A stretch of DNA of 64,000 nt from Megaustenia siamemsis (GCA_032433765.1 JAVIAB010000092.1:105313779-105377778); one strand, 5' to 3'; positions 42,322 through 54,912 are shown, counted from the first letter of the stretch. Notes: generated from the sequence alone by a model not told the origin. Numbers and translations are program-made.

Positions 42322-43880
42322 TCATCATCATCAAGTACCGGGCCTGCTGGCGTAGATGGTCATGTCTCTCCACAACTTTCGATCACGACAGTTACTTATC
42401 ATTTCTATTGTTGACCTTCTGCCAAGCCATTCTCTTAAGCTGTCAGGTATCTTTTCTCTTTGCTTCCCTCAATTTTCCCAGTTGTTGCAATATATTCCAG
42501 TTCTTCTCTTCTCATTACATGGCCAAAAAATTATGATTGTTTCTTCCTAATATTGGAAATTAGCTCTCTTTTTGCTTTGGCCTCCTTCATAACGTTTTCA
42601 TTACTCTTCTTAGCTGTCCATGGTATTCTCAACATTCTTCTGTAAAACCACATTTCCACAGATTCCAGTGAATTTCTTGTCTTTTGTCCTATTGTCCATG
42701 ATTCATATCTATATGTTAAGACTGGCTCTACATAACATTTAAGAACTCTTTTTCTTATTTCTATTGTCAAAAATGGATTGCATAGTATCTTCATTTTTTT
42801 TTAAAAGCTGCTTTTGCCTGAGCCATTATGCATCTCACGTTTGTTGTACATCTTCTGTCTGAGGTTAACAAAGTTCCCAAATATTTAAATTCATTTACCT
42901 GTTTTAATATTGTTCCACTAGTCTTTATTTTGCACTGAGGTGATGTCTTTTTCTTTGTTGTTACAATTACCTCTGTCTTTTTGCTATTAAGACAGTGTCC
43001 TTTATTTTTGCTTTCTTTCACTATAATGTCTAACATTTCTTGTAACTCATTTTCACTCTTAGCGATTAAGACTGTATCATAAGCATACCTTAGATTATTT
43101 ATATTATGACCTCCGATTGTTATTCTAGGCATGCCCCTTATGGATTTTAAAATGATCTCACTATAAATATTAAACAAATCTGGTGACAGCACACAACCTT
43201 GCCTAACACCCTGTTTTATTTGTTGAAACATTCCCAATTGGTTTCAAGCTCTTATGGCCGCTGTTTGTTGCCAGTACATGTTCTTTATTATTCTTAGATC
43301 TTTGCTGTCTAAGTTTATGCTTTCTAAAATGCTGATTATTTTTTTATGCTGTGGGGCATACCTCACTACAAATACATTCCAAGCAGTCCAGCTTGGTGCC
43401 ATTTTCTTAAGGTCGCTGTATGTATTCCTCACCTTCTTCATCTCTGCTTCCACCTGTCTTGGAATAATGCTTTACCCATCCTTAAATCTTCAAGCCGAAG
43501 TACATTCTTTAATAATTAACACGGTTTCGTCATCCACAAGTCACTCAAGCCATTTGAGCCTGTTTTTTTCGTCTCAAAGCTGCCCATCCTTTAAACTTTG
43601 ATGTACCTCTTTCCGCTTAAAGCTAACCCTTCTATAAACCTTGATTTTTCTTTCACAACCATTGACCTGTAACATTTCCCATGAGCGCCTTTGATTTAAA
43701 TAATTAATTATTTTGTATGCTTTGTCCCGTTCTCTCTCTGCCTTGCCCTTCATTAAGCTCGTTTGTTTTGTGCAGCCAAACTTCAGATGTTTCAAGCCAG
43801 GGACTATCCGATCAGCAAGCAAAAGCCTTTGTCATATTTTATCACTTCAATGCTTCATTTCTTGATCCAATCTTCTCTCC
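42322..43880 (-). mobile_element. LINE family B, longest copy with reverse transcriptase
   Basis: The 3' end is at the left (ATCATCATCATCAAGTACCG). The minus strand reads, from right to left, a decayed helical region, an ALDSKDLRIIKNMYWQQ-type block (43453-43244), [19 protein letters not shown] and [18 protein letters not shown] (43237-42791; the YADD box reads YAYDT here), [16 protein letters not shown], then KCYVEPVLTYRYESWTIGQ and MLRIPWTAKKS (42794-42531). Stops and frameshifts separate the frames. The first catalytic Asp of the YADD box is replaced, so it is dead at that motif also. Confidence 0.88.
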
Positions 43881-44488
43881 TCCTGCCATTGAGGTGTAAA
43901 TGTTTAAGAATTAGGCCACGGATTACCGTCATTCGTTTATTTAGTAGCTTTATTTGTTTAACCCTCAAATTTGGCCACAAGATTTACATAATCTTGTGTC
44001 CACAATTAATCTGAAAAGTACTAGAATTTCCATGATGAATGTCCAAACATTTTGTACTCATTTCATTAAGCACGTGAGAAATCGTTCCTAAATATAATGT
44101 GTGGCCATAGGGCATCCAAGCTTATTGATCTGCACACTGTTTGTATCATTATAGGATATCTTGGGTGCGTTCTTGATTAATATAATGTTCTATTTTTTTG
44201 TATAGTTTATTGCAAACTAAAATTATAATTGCTTCTTTACCGTAGGACATACATACAACGTAGGTTACTTTTCGCTGATAGTTTGTAAATCCGATTTCTT
44301 TTCTTTAAGAAAATTGTAATTATTGTGCACATTATAGTTAAAACATTGCATGCGCTGTGTGTGCGGGTTTTAGTGTATCCAAATTGGCGTAGCGACTGTG
44401 GCGCAGCTTAAGTTGCCAGCGCCGGCCGGTGGGGGGATTGTTATTGTTTATTAACTATTTCCTTCTTTTCTCTTCTTTCGAACTTTAG
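43881..44488. other. Intergenic or intronic DNA
   Basis: No exon recognised. The last 40 bases form a pyrimidine-rich tract in front of the candidate exon. Confidence 0.4.
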
Positions 44489-44713
44489 CGCCTCATAGAG
44501 TTGTACCGCCGAGGCAACCGTCATTACACCATCAATATTGATGAGTGCCATACTGCCATTCATTGTAGACAGAATGGGGGTCCGGAGATAACTGATGAGA
44601 CCAATACGAGTTATAAAGTGTCTTTTTACAAGGGAGACATGGGTGTTTTGTTAGAGTTTGACTTGCGAAGTGATCGTTTCAGGGTGATGCCATTTATTGT
44701 CTATCGAGTGTGA
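44489..44713 (+). CDS. Candidate terminal coding exon of an unrecognised host gene
   Basis: A branch-point-like ATTAACT, a long pyrimidine tract (CTATTTCCTTCTTTTCTCTT) and a TTTAG acceptor ending at 44488 precede a 74-codon open stretch, beginning RLIELYRRGNRHYTINIDEC and ending in TGA 44711-44713. It contains two Cys (residues 20 and 26) and the segment SYKVSFYKGDMGVLLEFDL. Composition is balanced and unlike the simple-sequence frames nearby. It is not a LINE motif I know. No upstream exon, ATG or AATAAA signal was found close by, so the rest of the gene may be far to the left or the exon may be a relic. Product unknown. Confidence 0.4.
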   Translation, partial: RLIELYRRGNRHYTINIDECHTAIHCRQNGGPEITDETNTSYKVSFYKGDMGVLLEFDLRSDRFRVMPFIVYRV

Positions 44714-45368
44714 CGTCCAAAGACAGAGGTTACAACAAAGTAGATTAGATAAATCTTATAAAAAGCAGTAAATGATACGTAATATTTAACGTCACCACAC
44801 AATTATCAGGACACTATTTAGCAAAGACACTTACTTTTTTCGGGGAAATGGCACAACCTAAAATATATTTTGTATCCGCACAGACTATGATTAAGGATTT
44901 GCATCAAACATGGTGTAATTAGCTCTGTATCAAAGCCACTTGAGACATTGTTGTGTTTGCTCTTGTGTGAATTATTACATTAATTTAATAACCAATATTG
45001 CTTCTAATGAAGAACAATATTCTACCACGTCTTCTTTCCTTCGTTATTTGCTTTTCAGCGTTTATGGAAGAGTTAGTTTTCTGTCTTTTTTTTTTTTTTT
45101 TTTTTTTTTTTGCTTCTTTGTTTCCAACTGTTTTTAGCATCCCATTTACAAACATACAGTGAGGATGATCACTCCTTTGTTGCTTTTGTTATTCATTGGT
45201 TCTTATTTTATAAAAATCGAGATTAGTTATTTTTGTCATGCCACTAGGTCAACATGTTTTAATGTCTTGTTTATTTAGATATTCTACTGCGGTGATTCCT
45301 ATCCTAGTTGTTTTCTTACTCTCTCATATATAATTTTGTCTCACACGAGAACCTCCTCGATACATTTG
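44714..45368. other. Intergenic DNA, no feature seen
   Basis: A (T)n run at about 45087-45110. No gene. Confidence 0.5.
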
Positions 45369-45377
45369 ACAACAACA

Positions 45378-45639
45378 AGTAAAAAAAAGTAAAGTACCCC
45401 CGTCACGTCAAGTGGCGTATAGGGAATATGGTGTTAGTGACCATAAATTGTACAGACCTTCGGAACATGATTTTCGGGGTAATGTGGTCGGTATTACGCC
45501 CGTGCCGCTTTACTTTCTCAGAAAAAAAATCCGGTACCCATTAAAGGATGGGTGAACCGGAAGCCGTCGGTTGGGATCGAACCCTACCTCTTGTCCTTTG
45601 TAGTCCAGTTCACTAACCACTGAGCTATCGCGGCTTCCC
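45378..45639 (-). mobile_element. SINE1, antisense, with target-site duplication
   Basis: Complete copy reading from GGGAAGCCGCGATAGCTCAG at the right to an A-rich (T tail) left end. ACAACAACA flanks both sides (45369-45377 and 45640-45648). Confidence 0.95.
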
Positions 45640-45654
45640 ACAACAACATGTAAG

Positions 45655-46480
45655 TAACAGAAATAAATCTAACAAAGCGTGTCAATTTATTTGGCGAGCA
45701 GATTTCACCATTAATTTCTGACAAAGAAGTAGCGTTACAATCGAAGTGAACAATTTATAAGACTCTCTTTATCCCTACGTTATGCTACCAGTGCCAGACA
45801 TGGACCTTAGACGCGAGAATTATAAAAAAAAATAGCCACCACAAAAATGAAGTGTGTCAGACGGATGACAGGAAAGAGGCTGAGAGATATGATCAGAAAC
45901 TATTAGTTACGAAACAGACTAAGAACTGAACCAGCTATTGAATACATAAAGCGATAACAGATCAAATGGTTCGGACATGTGATAAGACATAAAGAACTAA
46001 ATCTAATACAACAATTTACCAGCAAGCAGGACGACAACAGGGAGCCGAGATAGCTCAGTGGTTAGTGAACTGGACTACAAAGGACAAGAGGTCGGGTTCG
46101 ATCCTGATCGACGGGGTCCGAGTTCACTCAGCAGGTACCGGATTTTTTCTTGGAAATTAAAGCGACAGAGGGGGTAATACCCACCATATTACCCTAAAAA
46201 TCATGTGCTGATGGTCTATAAAAAGTCTGGTCACAAACACCATATTCCCTATACGCCACTTGGCGTGACGGGACTCTTTAATTTTTTTTTTTTAAATACA
46301 AAAACACCAGGCCAAGAGGTCAACTAAGAAAAAAGGTGAGATAAACTGAGTTCAAGAAACACTCGGAGTATAACAGCAGAAGAGGCCAATAGAAACCGCG
46401 AACCATACCTTCCACCGACGTCGAAAGGCGAATAAGGAAGGAAAGAAAGATAGATACGCCTGACAGCTTTAATTTCAATA
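45655..46480 (+). mobile_element. LINE family E relic interrupted by SINE1
   Basis: Left of the SINE: LSLSLRYATSARHGP-type decayed codons, MKCVRRMTGKRLRDMIRN and KWFGHVIRHKELN. Right of it: CACCAGGCCAAGAGGTCAAC and the GCCAATAGAAACCGCGAACC end. Many stops. Confidence 0.65.
46040..46299 (+). mobile_element. SINE1 inserted in LINE E
   Basis: GGGAGCCGAGATAGCTCAGT head. The body lacks the usual CTTTAATG segment (GTTCACTCAGCAGGTACCGG). The end CGCCACTTGGCGTGACGGGA is followed by a T tail. Duplication not clear. Confidence 0.92.
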
Positions 46481-46589
46481 CTCCGGGTATTTGATTTAGA
46501 TTCTTTTTTTCCGTTCGCTAGCTTTCACCTCTGACGAAGTCCCTAGAGATTAGGAACTTAATTTTGCGTATTAATTCATTTTTCCCTGG

Positions 46590-46815
46590 CAGCCGTGTGC
46601 ACAGTGGTCCCTCGCCGCACAGGCAGACTTCGGAGGTACTCATATTTTTTTTTCCGTCGATGAGTAATTGACGTTTCGAGCCGGGCCTCGCTGCTGAGAC
46701 CAGGGGTGGTTGCCGTAGAGAGAAATCATAGATACAAATCCCAACCAACCGGGATTTGAACCCACAACCTCTCTGTCTCGAGGCCGGCGTCTTGCCTCAA
46801 GACCAACTAGTCCCC
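46590..46815 (-). mobile_element. tRNA-derived SINE3-like element, antisense
   Basis: On the minus strand: GGGGGACTAGTTGGTCTTGA (A box region), GGTTGTGGGTTCAAATCCCG (B box), then GGCCCGGCTCGAAACGTCAA at about 46690-46667 and a poly-A-like stretch. The CGAAACGTC motif resembles the other hammerhead-like sites. Confidence 0.6.
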
Positions 46816-46999
46816 CGTTTTAGAATCTAGTGTCCACGGCTGGCATAAATAGCACAACCTTTATGACGCAAATCTTGTTCAAGTCCGCACTTTTTTCTTC
46901 TATCGATTTTTTGTAGGTCAATAATGACGTGTATGAATATCACACGATTCTGTCTAGAACTCTCTATTTCCGAAAATGTGAAACGTTGTTACTCTATTC

Positions 47000-47470
47000 T
47001 TAATGCCATTAAACACCAAAGAAACAATTGATACGTTTATATTTATACCTATCCTGTGCTATCAGTGTCAAACTTGGACACTTACAACAAATTACATACA
47101 TAAATTGGTCACTATAGAATTTAGATGTCTAAAAATAACAGCAGGAGCATCATTAAGACACAGACAACACAATAAGTGCATATAGGAATGTTCGGGCATT
47201 GACCCGATCTTGCATTATGTCAAGTCAACAATTGAAATGGTTTGGCCACCTCTAAAGAATGTCTGAAAGTGTCTCACCATTCAGGGCATACACCAAGTTA
47301 ATAAGCTGATATAGGACACTAGGAAAACCAAGAAAAAGATGTCAGGATAACATTACAAATACTCTGCATCTATACATGTTGACTATCCAAGAAGTCACAA
47401 GCAAGAATCCTCAAGCTACTTCGGTACCTTAAAAAGGGAGAAAACACCTACACCATATCTGACACAACGA
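47000..47470 (+). mobile_element. LINE family E-like relic
   Basis: FIFIPILCYQCQTWTLT, KLVTIEFRCLKITAG and a LKWFGHL-type stretch with frameshifts. Ends near 47470 without a clear tail. Confidence 0.6.
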
Positions 47471-48708
47471 GTGAAAGAACCATTAATACTCTTGCCCTTG
47501 TTCTTATATATAGGACTATCATCATATTACTCGGACAGTGTTCATACGTACACGATTACACCATCATGTATCAGTGCAGTAAATGTATGTATATTTTCAG
47601 TTTCTATCGGTGAGTTTTGCCTTATTGGACACATTTGGTAAAACGGGCAATGGCGGAAATATGATATTGTATATGAGCAAACTCGTACCAGGAAAATGCA
47701 CCAGAAACCCTGATGAGACCCAAATATACGAGATTTTTTTTAGAGAATATAACTGCGTTATGTTTAAGAAGATCAAACGATATCTCTGAAGCATTTAAAT
47801 CACGCAACAGATTGACACTAAACAAGCTAGCAGCATGTAAAAACATACAACCTTTGTATCCTTTGATTCTCCCGCTGACCGTGCTTTAAAAATTGTGCAG
47901 AATCACATTCAGTGGCAACAACCTCACAAATGTAATCATTGGATACCTGATTTCATCCTTGTGTTTTTGCGAGCACGCAAGCGTGAGTTTCCGATTGTTG
48001 AACCCAGCACGTATACTTCCTGTGAGCAAATGTAAAACATAAAATGCAGCGGCAGAGATATTGCGGAACAAATCTCACAATAGCGGATATAAATTGTTGA
48101 AGCAAGCCAAAATAACATTGCTTTGCAGTAATAATATAAACAAATAAAGGAGATGTTTTACTTAATAAAAATATGTATATATGGCATGTATTGTTGTGCT
48201 AATTGTTTGACTAGAGAACATTATAAGAACATCCCTTGTTATGTGGTTTTCTATAAGTGTCAGCAGTGTAGTTGTAAGGCATTAGTTAGGCCTGTGGTTC
48301 CCTAATTGTGTCCCTCGGCTCTCAGGGACTGCACCAAACTTTGACAAAGGCGCGTGCCGAAGATATTGTGTACCTACACAGTGGTTAGAAATCATAAAAT
48401 TACAGAATCCGCATAGGCTTAAAATTAGTTAGTACATAAACCAGTTTCTACTCTACAGCGTTAATTCGTCGTTTATCATTTGATATATCAACTTAGGCTA
48501 CCCAGTGAATACTCGTGCCAGTTTTCCCACAATCTGTGTGTTAATTTTTGTTGTTTTTTTTTTTACAATCAGCTAGCCAATCAAATTCCTTGACTTCGGC
48601 GGAACACTCAGGAAATAACAAAGAAAGAAATATTTACAAAGCACGTGATTAATTTTTAGGTGAAATCAGATTATGTGTTTATGAAGATTTTAAAAAATAT
48701 ATAATTTG
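47471..48708. other. Intergenic DNA, no feature seen
   Basis: Only short unsupported frames, none with a recognisable domain. Confidence 0.45.
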
Positions 48709-48720
48709 TATTGATAAATA

Positions 48721-48948
48721 AATTTTAAAAAGTAAAGAGCCCCCGTCACGCCAAGTAGGGAATATGGTGTTAGTGACCATATATTTTACAGACCTTCGGC
48801 ACATGATTTTTGGGGTAATGTGGTCGGTATTACGCCCGTGCCGCTCTACTTTCCCAGAAAAAAATCCGGTACCCATTTAAGGATGGGTGAACCCTACCCC
48901 TTGTCCTTTGCAGTCCAGTTCACTAACCACTGAGCTATCGCGGCTCCA
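48721..48948 (-). mobile_element. SINE1, antisense, with target-site duplication and internal deletion
   Basis: Lacks the B-box part (GTGAACCCTACCCCTTGTCC joins body to head) and part of the CCACTTGGCG end. Flanked by perfect 12-bp TATTGATAAATA (48709-48720 and 48949-48960). Confidence 0.93.
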
Positions 48949-48960
48949 TATTGATAAATA

Positions 48961-49681
48961 GATGTGGTAGATTTTATTTTACATTCAATCAATTATATCA
49001 CTATTGTTCAACATAACTAATGAATGATTTCGTTGTTGTTACTGATCTTCATGTCTCTGCCTAAAGCAGTAACCTACCAAAAAATAAATACAAGAATCTA
49101 AATTTACCCGACCTATATAATCCAATTGTTAAGAGGGCGCCCCAGTGGGAAAGGGAAGCCGTGGGTGTAACAAGGTTAGGAACTACTGGGTTGAGCCATA
49201 ATAAACCAATCAATGGTTCGATTGTAGTTTGATGACCCACGTGAAACAAATGGCTGCATGGCTCAATGTAGTCACAGCAGAGCCGGACTCTTCCCATCAC
49301 ATCTAAATTGATGGGCTAGTAACTAGTGCGGTGAAGTTTAATGGTTAACTCCCTTGAAAAATTAAATCTATAATAATATATCAAGGTACACAAATAAGAG
49401 ATTTAATAAGCCACATCGAATTTTACAAATGTCACATACAAACACAGTATACAACACACACCACACATATACCACACATTTATCACAGACGCACATCAAC
49501 ACAACATTAAAGCTGCTACCATCGTCAACTTCTATAAATGGCTACTATGATCTTATTAAATTGACCCATCTCCTTGCCTTTTCAATAACATTGCTCACGA
49601 GTTGACTGAAAGAACGGGATCTATCAAATGCTATTCACGAATATTTAATAGCCGAACTCCTCACGATGGTTACATCATTGC
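48961..49681. other. Intergenic DNA, no feature seen
   Basis: An ACACCACACATATACC simple stretch near 49450-49490. No gene. Confidence 0.45.
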
Positions 49682-49693
49682 AGTTTATGACTG

Positions 49694-50075
49694 CAAGGTA
49701 CAGACTTTCATTAATGGATACTTACGCAGAATAAAGGGATGGAAATGGCAGGACAAAGTCACTAACGTAGAATTATGGAAATGTACCGGTCAAATGCCAG
49801 TGAATAAAGAGATACAGCGAAGACGATGGCGATGGATAGGACACACACTACGGAAGCCAACTGAGAGTATTACACAACATGCCCTTTTTTGGAATCCCCA
49901 GGGGAAATGACAAAGAGGAAGACCAAGGAATTTTTGGAGAAGACAGATCGAAGCAGAGATGAAAATGGTGGGGAAGACATGGAATGATCTTAAAAGAATT
50001 GCAAAAAACAGAACGACTTGGAAAGTGTTTGTTGAAGACCTATGCTCCACTGGGAGCTAAAAGGTAGAAGAGAAG
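49694..50075 (+). mobile_element. LINE family D, short 5'-truncated copy with target-site duplication
   Basis: Open frame to 49910: the C-terminus TFINGYLRRIKGWKWQDKVT, RRRWRWIGHTLRKPTES, then NPQGK and stop. The 3' end is GGGAGCTAAAAGGTAGAAGA. A perfect 12-bp duplication AGTTTATGACTG (49682-49693 and 50076-50087) defines it to the base. Confidence 0.95.
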
Positions 50076-50444
50076 AGTTTATGACTGGGAGGGTTGTCTT
50101 TAACTATTCTGTTGTTTAGCGAACATCACATCACAGAAGTCTTGTCATGCTAATTATTGCACCAAGTGGTTATCTGATATACGCTTTCTTGTAATTGCCT
50201 AACCATTTGTGCTCTGTCGCGACCATGTACACACATCATAATGACATCTGCAAAGGTGAGCGTAACTCGGTCAGCCACTATGCAGTTACACTACTCTGGT
50301 AGTGTGTATTGAACAAAGCAAGTGATAACGGCGATCCTTGAGGCAACCGCGGCGATATACATCTCGGCTCAAATGTTCAAGTACCGAAACTTAGCGCCAC
50401 TTTTTTTTCAGAGCTGACGACACCGAGCTCAAAAGCAGTGTATC

Positions 50445-50772
50445 AAAACCACCAATTAGGTGTATGGGTGTGCCATAATCAAAGCCTGTCTCACCAATTA
50501 GGTGTACGAGTGTGCCATAGTCAAAGCTTGTCTCACCAATTAGGTATACGAGTGTGCTATAGTCAAAGCCTGTCTCACAAATTAGGTGTACGAGTGTGCC
50601 ATAGTCAATGCCTGTCTCACCAAGTAGGTGTACGAGTGTGCCATAGTCAATGCCTGTATCACCTAGTAAGTGTACGAGTGTGCCATAGTCAAAGCCTGTC
50701 TCACCAAATAGGCGTACGAGTGTGCCATAGTCAAAGCCTGTCTCACCAAATAGGTGTACGAGTGTGCCATAG
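50445..50772. repeat. 42-bp minisatellite, about 8 units, inside reverse transcriptase sequence
   Basis: Unit CAAAGCCTGTCTCACCAATT, AGGTGTACGAGTGTGCCATA, GT. On the minus strand each unit encodes 14 residues of type GETGFDYGTLVHLI, in frame with and repeating the LINE palm segment EDAYNRVVYGTLVHL next to it. The array therefore looks like tandem amplification of LINE codons. Confidence 0.92.
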
Positions 50773-51501
50773 ACCACTCGATTATATGCATCCTCAAGTA
50801 CCGACTCCTTTCTTTTGAACAGATTCGTAGACGTCATAAACAAGGATTGAAACATTAGCAACAGTATTCCTGTCCGGCCTATAGCCACCATGGTGTGTTT
50901 GGCAACAATCCTTGAAATCAACATGTGCCGCTAGCTTTTTAGAAGTGACTTTTTCTAGAGCCTTTCCATAGACATTCTACTTAGTAATAATACGATTTCC
51001 GCTTAGTGTGGACTTATCTTTGCCCGGCTTAGGGAGTGAAACCAGATAGTTATGTAACCATTCTTCTGGGACGTCTCTGGCCCTAATGCTCTGATTGAAA
51101 TTAACAGTAATTCTCTTTACAATGTCAGGTTCGACTTCATTTAAAAGACTGTATCTTACCGTCGAGCCCTGGGGTCCGTCTGAGGGGGAATGTCTGTGAC
51201 ATTCTTGATCGTGAGCGATATATCATGAAAGCTGATTTGGTCCTCGGGGAATACTTATCCCAATGACGTTGATAGTGTGTTTCTAAATATCTATTGCGAT
51301 TTGAGGTCGTCGTGAATTGTTTGTATAATGTACCTCTCCAGCAAGGCTTTGCCTTTTTGTCCACTGTCTTCAAGTAGCATTATGTCTTCATTGTCCTTGA
51401 TTGCTAAATCCAGGACAGTTTTGTTACCTTCATGCACGCATAGAGGGATCAATACTTATAGATTGCATTGTCTGCTGCTACCTCCTTCGTGAACCGAATT
51501 C

Positions 51502-51688
<187 letters not shown>

Positions 51689-52189
51689 GCCTCTACTGCC
51701 AGTTGTTGAATATTATCGATGGCCTTTTTCATGTCATGCTCAAGATTCGTCTTGGGTCACCAGGGTTTAATTTTCGGCAAGATTGCCATAGCTTCAGTGT
51801 CCACACGAGGGTCTAGATGCTATGATTAGTCATTCATTAGGTCCCCATGCCCGCTGACGTAGTTGCCCCAAAACAGATGATTCCGATCGATTATACGTGA
51901 AAGGATGAATTATCATGGGTTTCCTCTGCGTTCCCTCATGGATCCCAACAGCACAGGGTAGATGATTGCCGGCACTGTAGTTTAAGCAACCCCAACGGAT
52001 GTTCAGTTCAGAATGGGTCGAAACCAAGGCAAGATCAATGTTTGAGTCTGAATCCATCGTCCTTGTTAACGAAGGTTGGGAAGTATTGAACAGACGTAAC
52101 AGCCGAGAATAGATACTAAAGAAGTAATCATTCAACCCGGCAGGGAGTGTAGCAACTAGGCCTATGGAGATACCAAGGTGGTAATAATG

Positions 52190-52800
52190 GAATTCATCTA
52201 AAAAGTATCGTCACCTCACGATCCTTTCATCTACACGGATGGTTCTGTACCTCGCAGACAGCGCAGTGGTTAGAATTGTGTGGCTTACCAACATGGCAGA
52301 GAAATGGCTAGAGAATCTGGCATTTATAGCATTGCGGTGTCCAGCACAATAATGGAGACTGAAGCAGCAACGGCGACGATAACATAGTTGGTTACACAGA
52401 ACGTGGATCATGGAGTCTTGGTGACTGACTCGCAAAGTATGTTGCAGAAGATTGACAATATCTGCGGCAGGAGTGGATGCAGCTCTTGGATGGATCTAAA
52501 GTGAGCGCGTTAAGCTGGGTGTACTGTCCAGGGCACGCTGGTGTACACAGTAATGAAAGAACCGACAAGCTTGCTGGCAGTTCTGGTACTGAGTGTGACC
52601 TTACACTGGACAAAGAGAACGTCGCCAAGTTTGTTCTTCATTCCTTATGAGAAAAGGAGGAGAATGGGTGGGACAATGATGTATATTTTGAGAAACTGAG
52701 AAGTCTAAAGATGGAAAAGGGGTCGATGCAGATTGTTTAGTGGCAAATGCATCTGTAATCAATACCTTAGAGGAACAATCAGTTTGCACAGGTTTCGAGA
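52190..52800 (+). mobile_element. RNase H domain relic of a LINE, sense orientation
   Basis: The plus strand, with a few stops, reads YTDGSV (first catalytic Asp), IMETEAATA (Glu), LVTDSQSMLQKI (second Asp) and WVYCPGHAGVHSNERTDKLA (terminal His/Asn/Asp block), the order of LINE ribonuclease H domains. It abuts the antisense endonuclease/reverse transcriptase of the previous entry head to head. Confidence 0.8.
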
Positions 52801-53929
52801 AATACCGAGACGGCGGGAGGGGGGGGGGGCGATATTAGGATGACCAGACTGAAATTAAACTTGTTCCATGAATAGAATACAATCTTATTAACGTATCGAG
52901 ATATTACAAACTGTTACTTCTGTATATATTTTAAAAAAAACACAAACACACAATTGCACAGCACACAAGCACATTTTTACAAAGTGAGAAACATTATCAA
53001 ATAATGATATAACCATTTAGCGGACAATATAGGTACAGGTGATTTTTTTTTTCTCTAGGAAACAATGAGGATCTGGCACAATATTCAAAACATGATCCAA
53101 AGAAATGGGCCGATAAAAATTAAATTATGGATATTAATACAACTTTTCTTACACGCTACATTAGAGGCATTTGATGACTTTATTTTTGCGTGTGTCTAAC
53201 TGTTTAAATACTCAGGTAAACACAATATAGGGGACTATTTTAGTGTTCATATCAAGTTCTGTCGAGTTGAATACTAATTACTTTTATTGTCAGATAATGA
53301 ATTATCTCTATAGTCGCGTGTATTAATTATCGTATTACATAAGAATACACCAGTCAGTAGAGGCTGACAATAACAGTTACTTTACACAAGTATAAGTTCA
53401 TCAACTCTTGATCATTGATCTCATCTATTATAGTCTGGGAATGAACACCGTCCAATCTGTACGTGATCAATCTGTTACAATCACAATCGGTCGTCATTAA
53501 ACTCAAGCACTTACAATTCAATTGCTGAAATTGTTGCCTAACAATCTTCTCCTCGTATAATCAATTTAGTGTTTTATCTCTCCCAATCACTAATCGTCGT
53601 CAGCTTACATTTGTTGATCAATTTGACAATCATGTATTTTACTACCATACGACTCGTTTGTTAATTAATGGAAATATATTTATTATCACTTACTATGCAC
53701 TGAGCACTGTCTCCATAGTTCGTGAATCTCCGCACAGTTTACATCAACGTCCACAAAGTCTTGCCCCACTATCCTCGTAATCAGTATATCTGGAAGGCAC
53801 ATCGCTTCTTTGTCCTAATATCTCGTCTTGATTCTACTTCTTGTATCTTCTTCACTATTATTATACCTTCTTCTGTGGTCCGCAGGCAAATCCATTCTCA
53901 GTTCATCTTACATATCTCCTTTCACATTT
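52801..53929. other. AT-rich intergenic DNA
   Basis: A poly-G run at about 52817-52828 and an ACACAAACACACA stretch near 52940. No gene or repeat family recognised. Confidence 0.5.
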
Positions 53930-54420
53930 CAGCCATCAACCTTGCCGCAAAGCTTGTCTAATCATCGGACAAATATCACCAGGGAAATAGCACCAGAGGC
54001 AAAAAGGGCGCTCTATAACACAATCTTCATTCCACCGTTGTGTTACCATGTAGGACCTGAATGCTGGACTCTTGAACAAAAAGAAAAATAATCACTATTG
54101 AGATGAAATGTCTTAGACGCTAAACTAGAAAGCCCCTCAGAGATAATATCAGAATTGAGAAACAGGAAGAAAAAAAATTTTGGAATAATTCTCGCCACTG
54201 AATACATAAAGAAACAACAGATAAAACGGTTTGGCTACGTGATAAGACAGAAATATCAAAACATGCCACAAACGAGCCTTCTATAAACGTTATAAGAACA
54301 CAAAACTCAAGGTAGATTGATTTAATATTAGAAACATTAGGAAACGTAAGAGAAGCAGAGGCCAACAGAATAGAGCAAAAGACCGCAAATTATATCTCCT
54401 CTCGATTTTGGAATGCAAAT
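53930..54420 (+). mobile_element. LINE family E relic
   Basis: CRKACLIIGQISP-like codons, AKRALYNTIFIPPLCYHVGP (overlapping 53990-54060), TEMKCLRR, KRFGYVIRQKYQN. Broken in every frame. Confidence 0.65.
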
Positions 54421-54912
54421 GTAGAAGGAAAGAATAAGAAGCCTCTGCCTTGGTTCCGGAACCTAAACGTCAGCTGGAGTTCATTTCTCCTGTCTATATT
54501 TTTCTCCGTTAACTCCCTTGTTAAATTTATTTCTTTATATTAACCTTTCCTTATTTTATCTCCAGCACATAGCAACTCGCCTATCGGTCATTCGTCTTTA
54601 TTGCTTCGTGTTTCTCCATTTTTACTGTCCATCCCACTATTCTGTGGAATTATTTGATGTTGTTCTATTTTTAGTTGCCCCTATTTTGACTTCGTCAGTT
54701 GTATCATTGACGTGTATTGTCACCGTTATGCTTTAATTTCTATACAACTGTGCACCTTTTGTTTATTCTTCCGCCCTAAATTGTTGCAGCCCTACCCCTA
54801 CCAATAGCACAATGGAAAGTGGTTCATGACAGCTTTGTCGATTTGGGGTCATTGAAAGAAATCAATACCCAGGAAATACCATTATGTTCATTTTATTACA
54901 CAGGGATTACAG
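54421..54912. other. Intergenic DNA, no feature seen
   Basis: A 72-codon frame at 54518-54736 is hydrophobic but has no recognisable domain. Confidence 0.45.
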
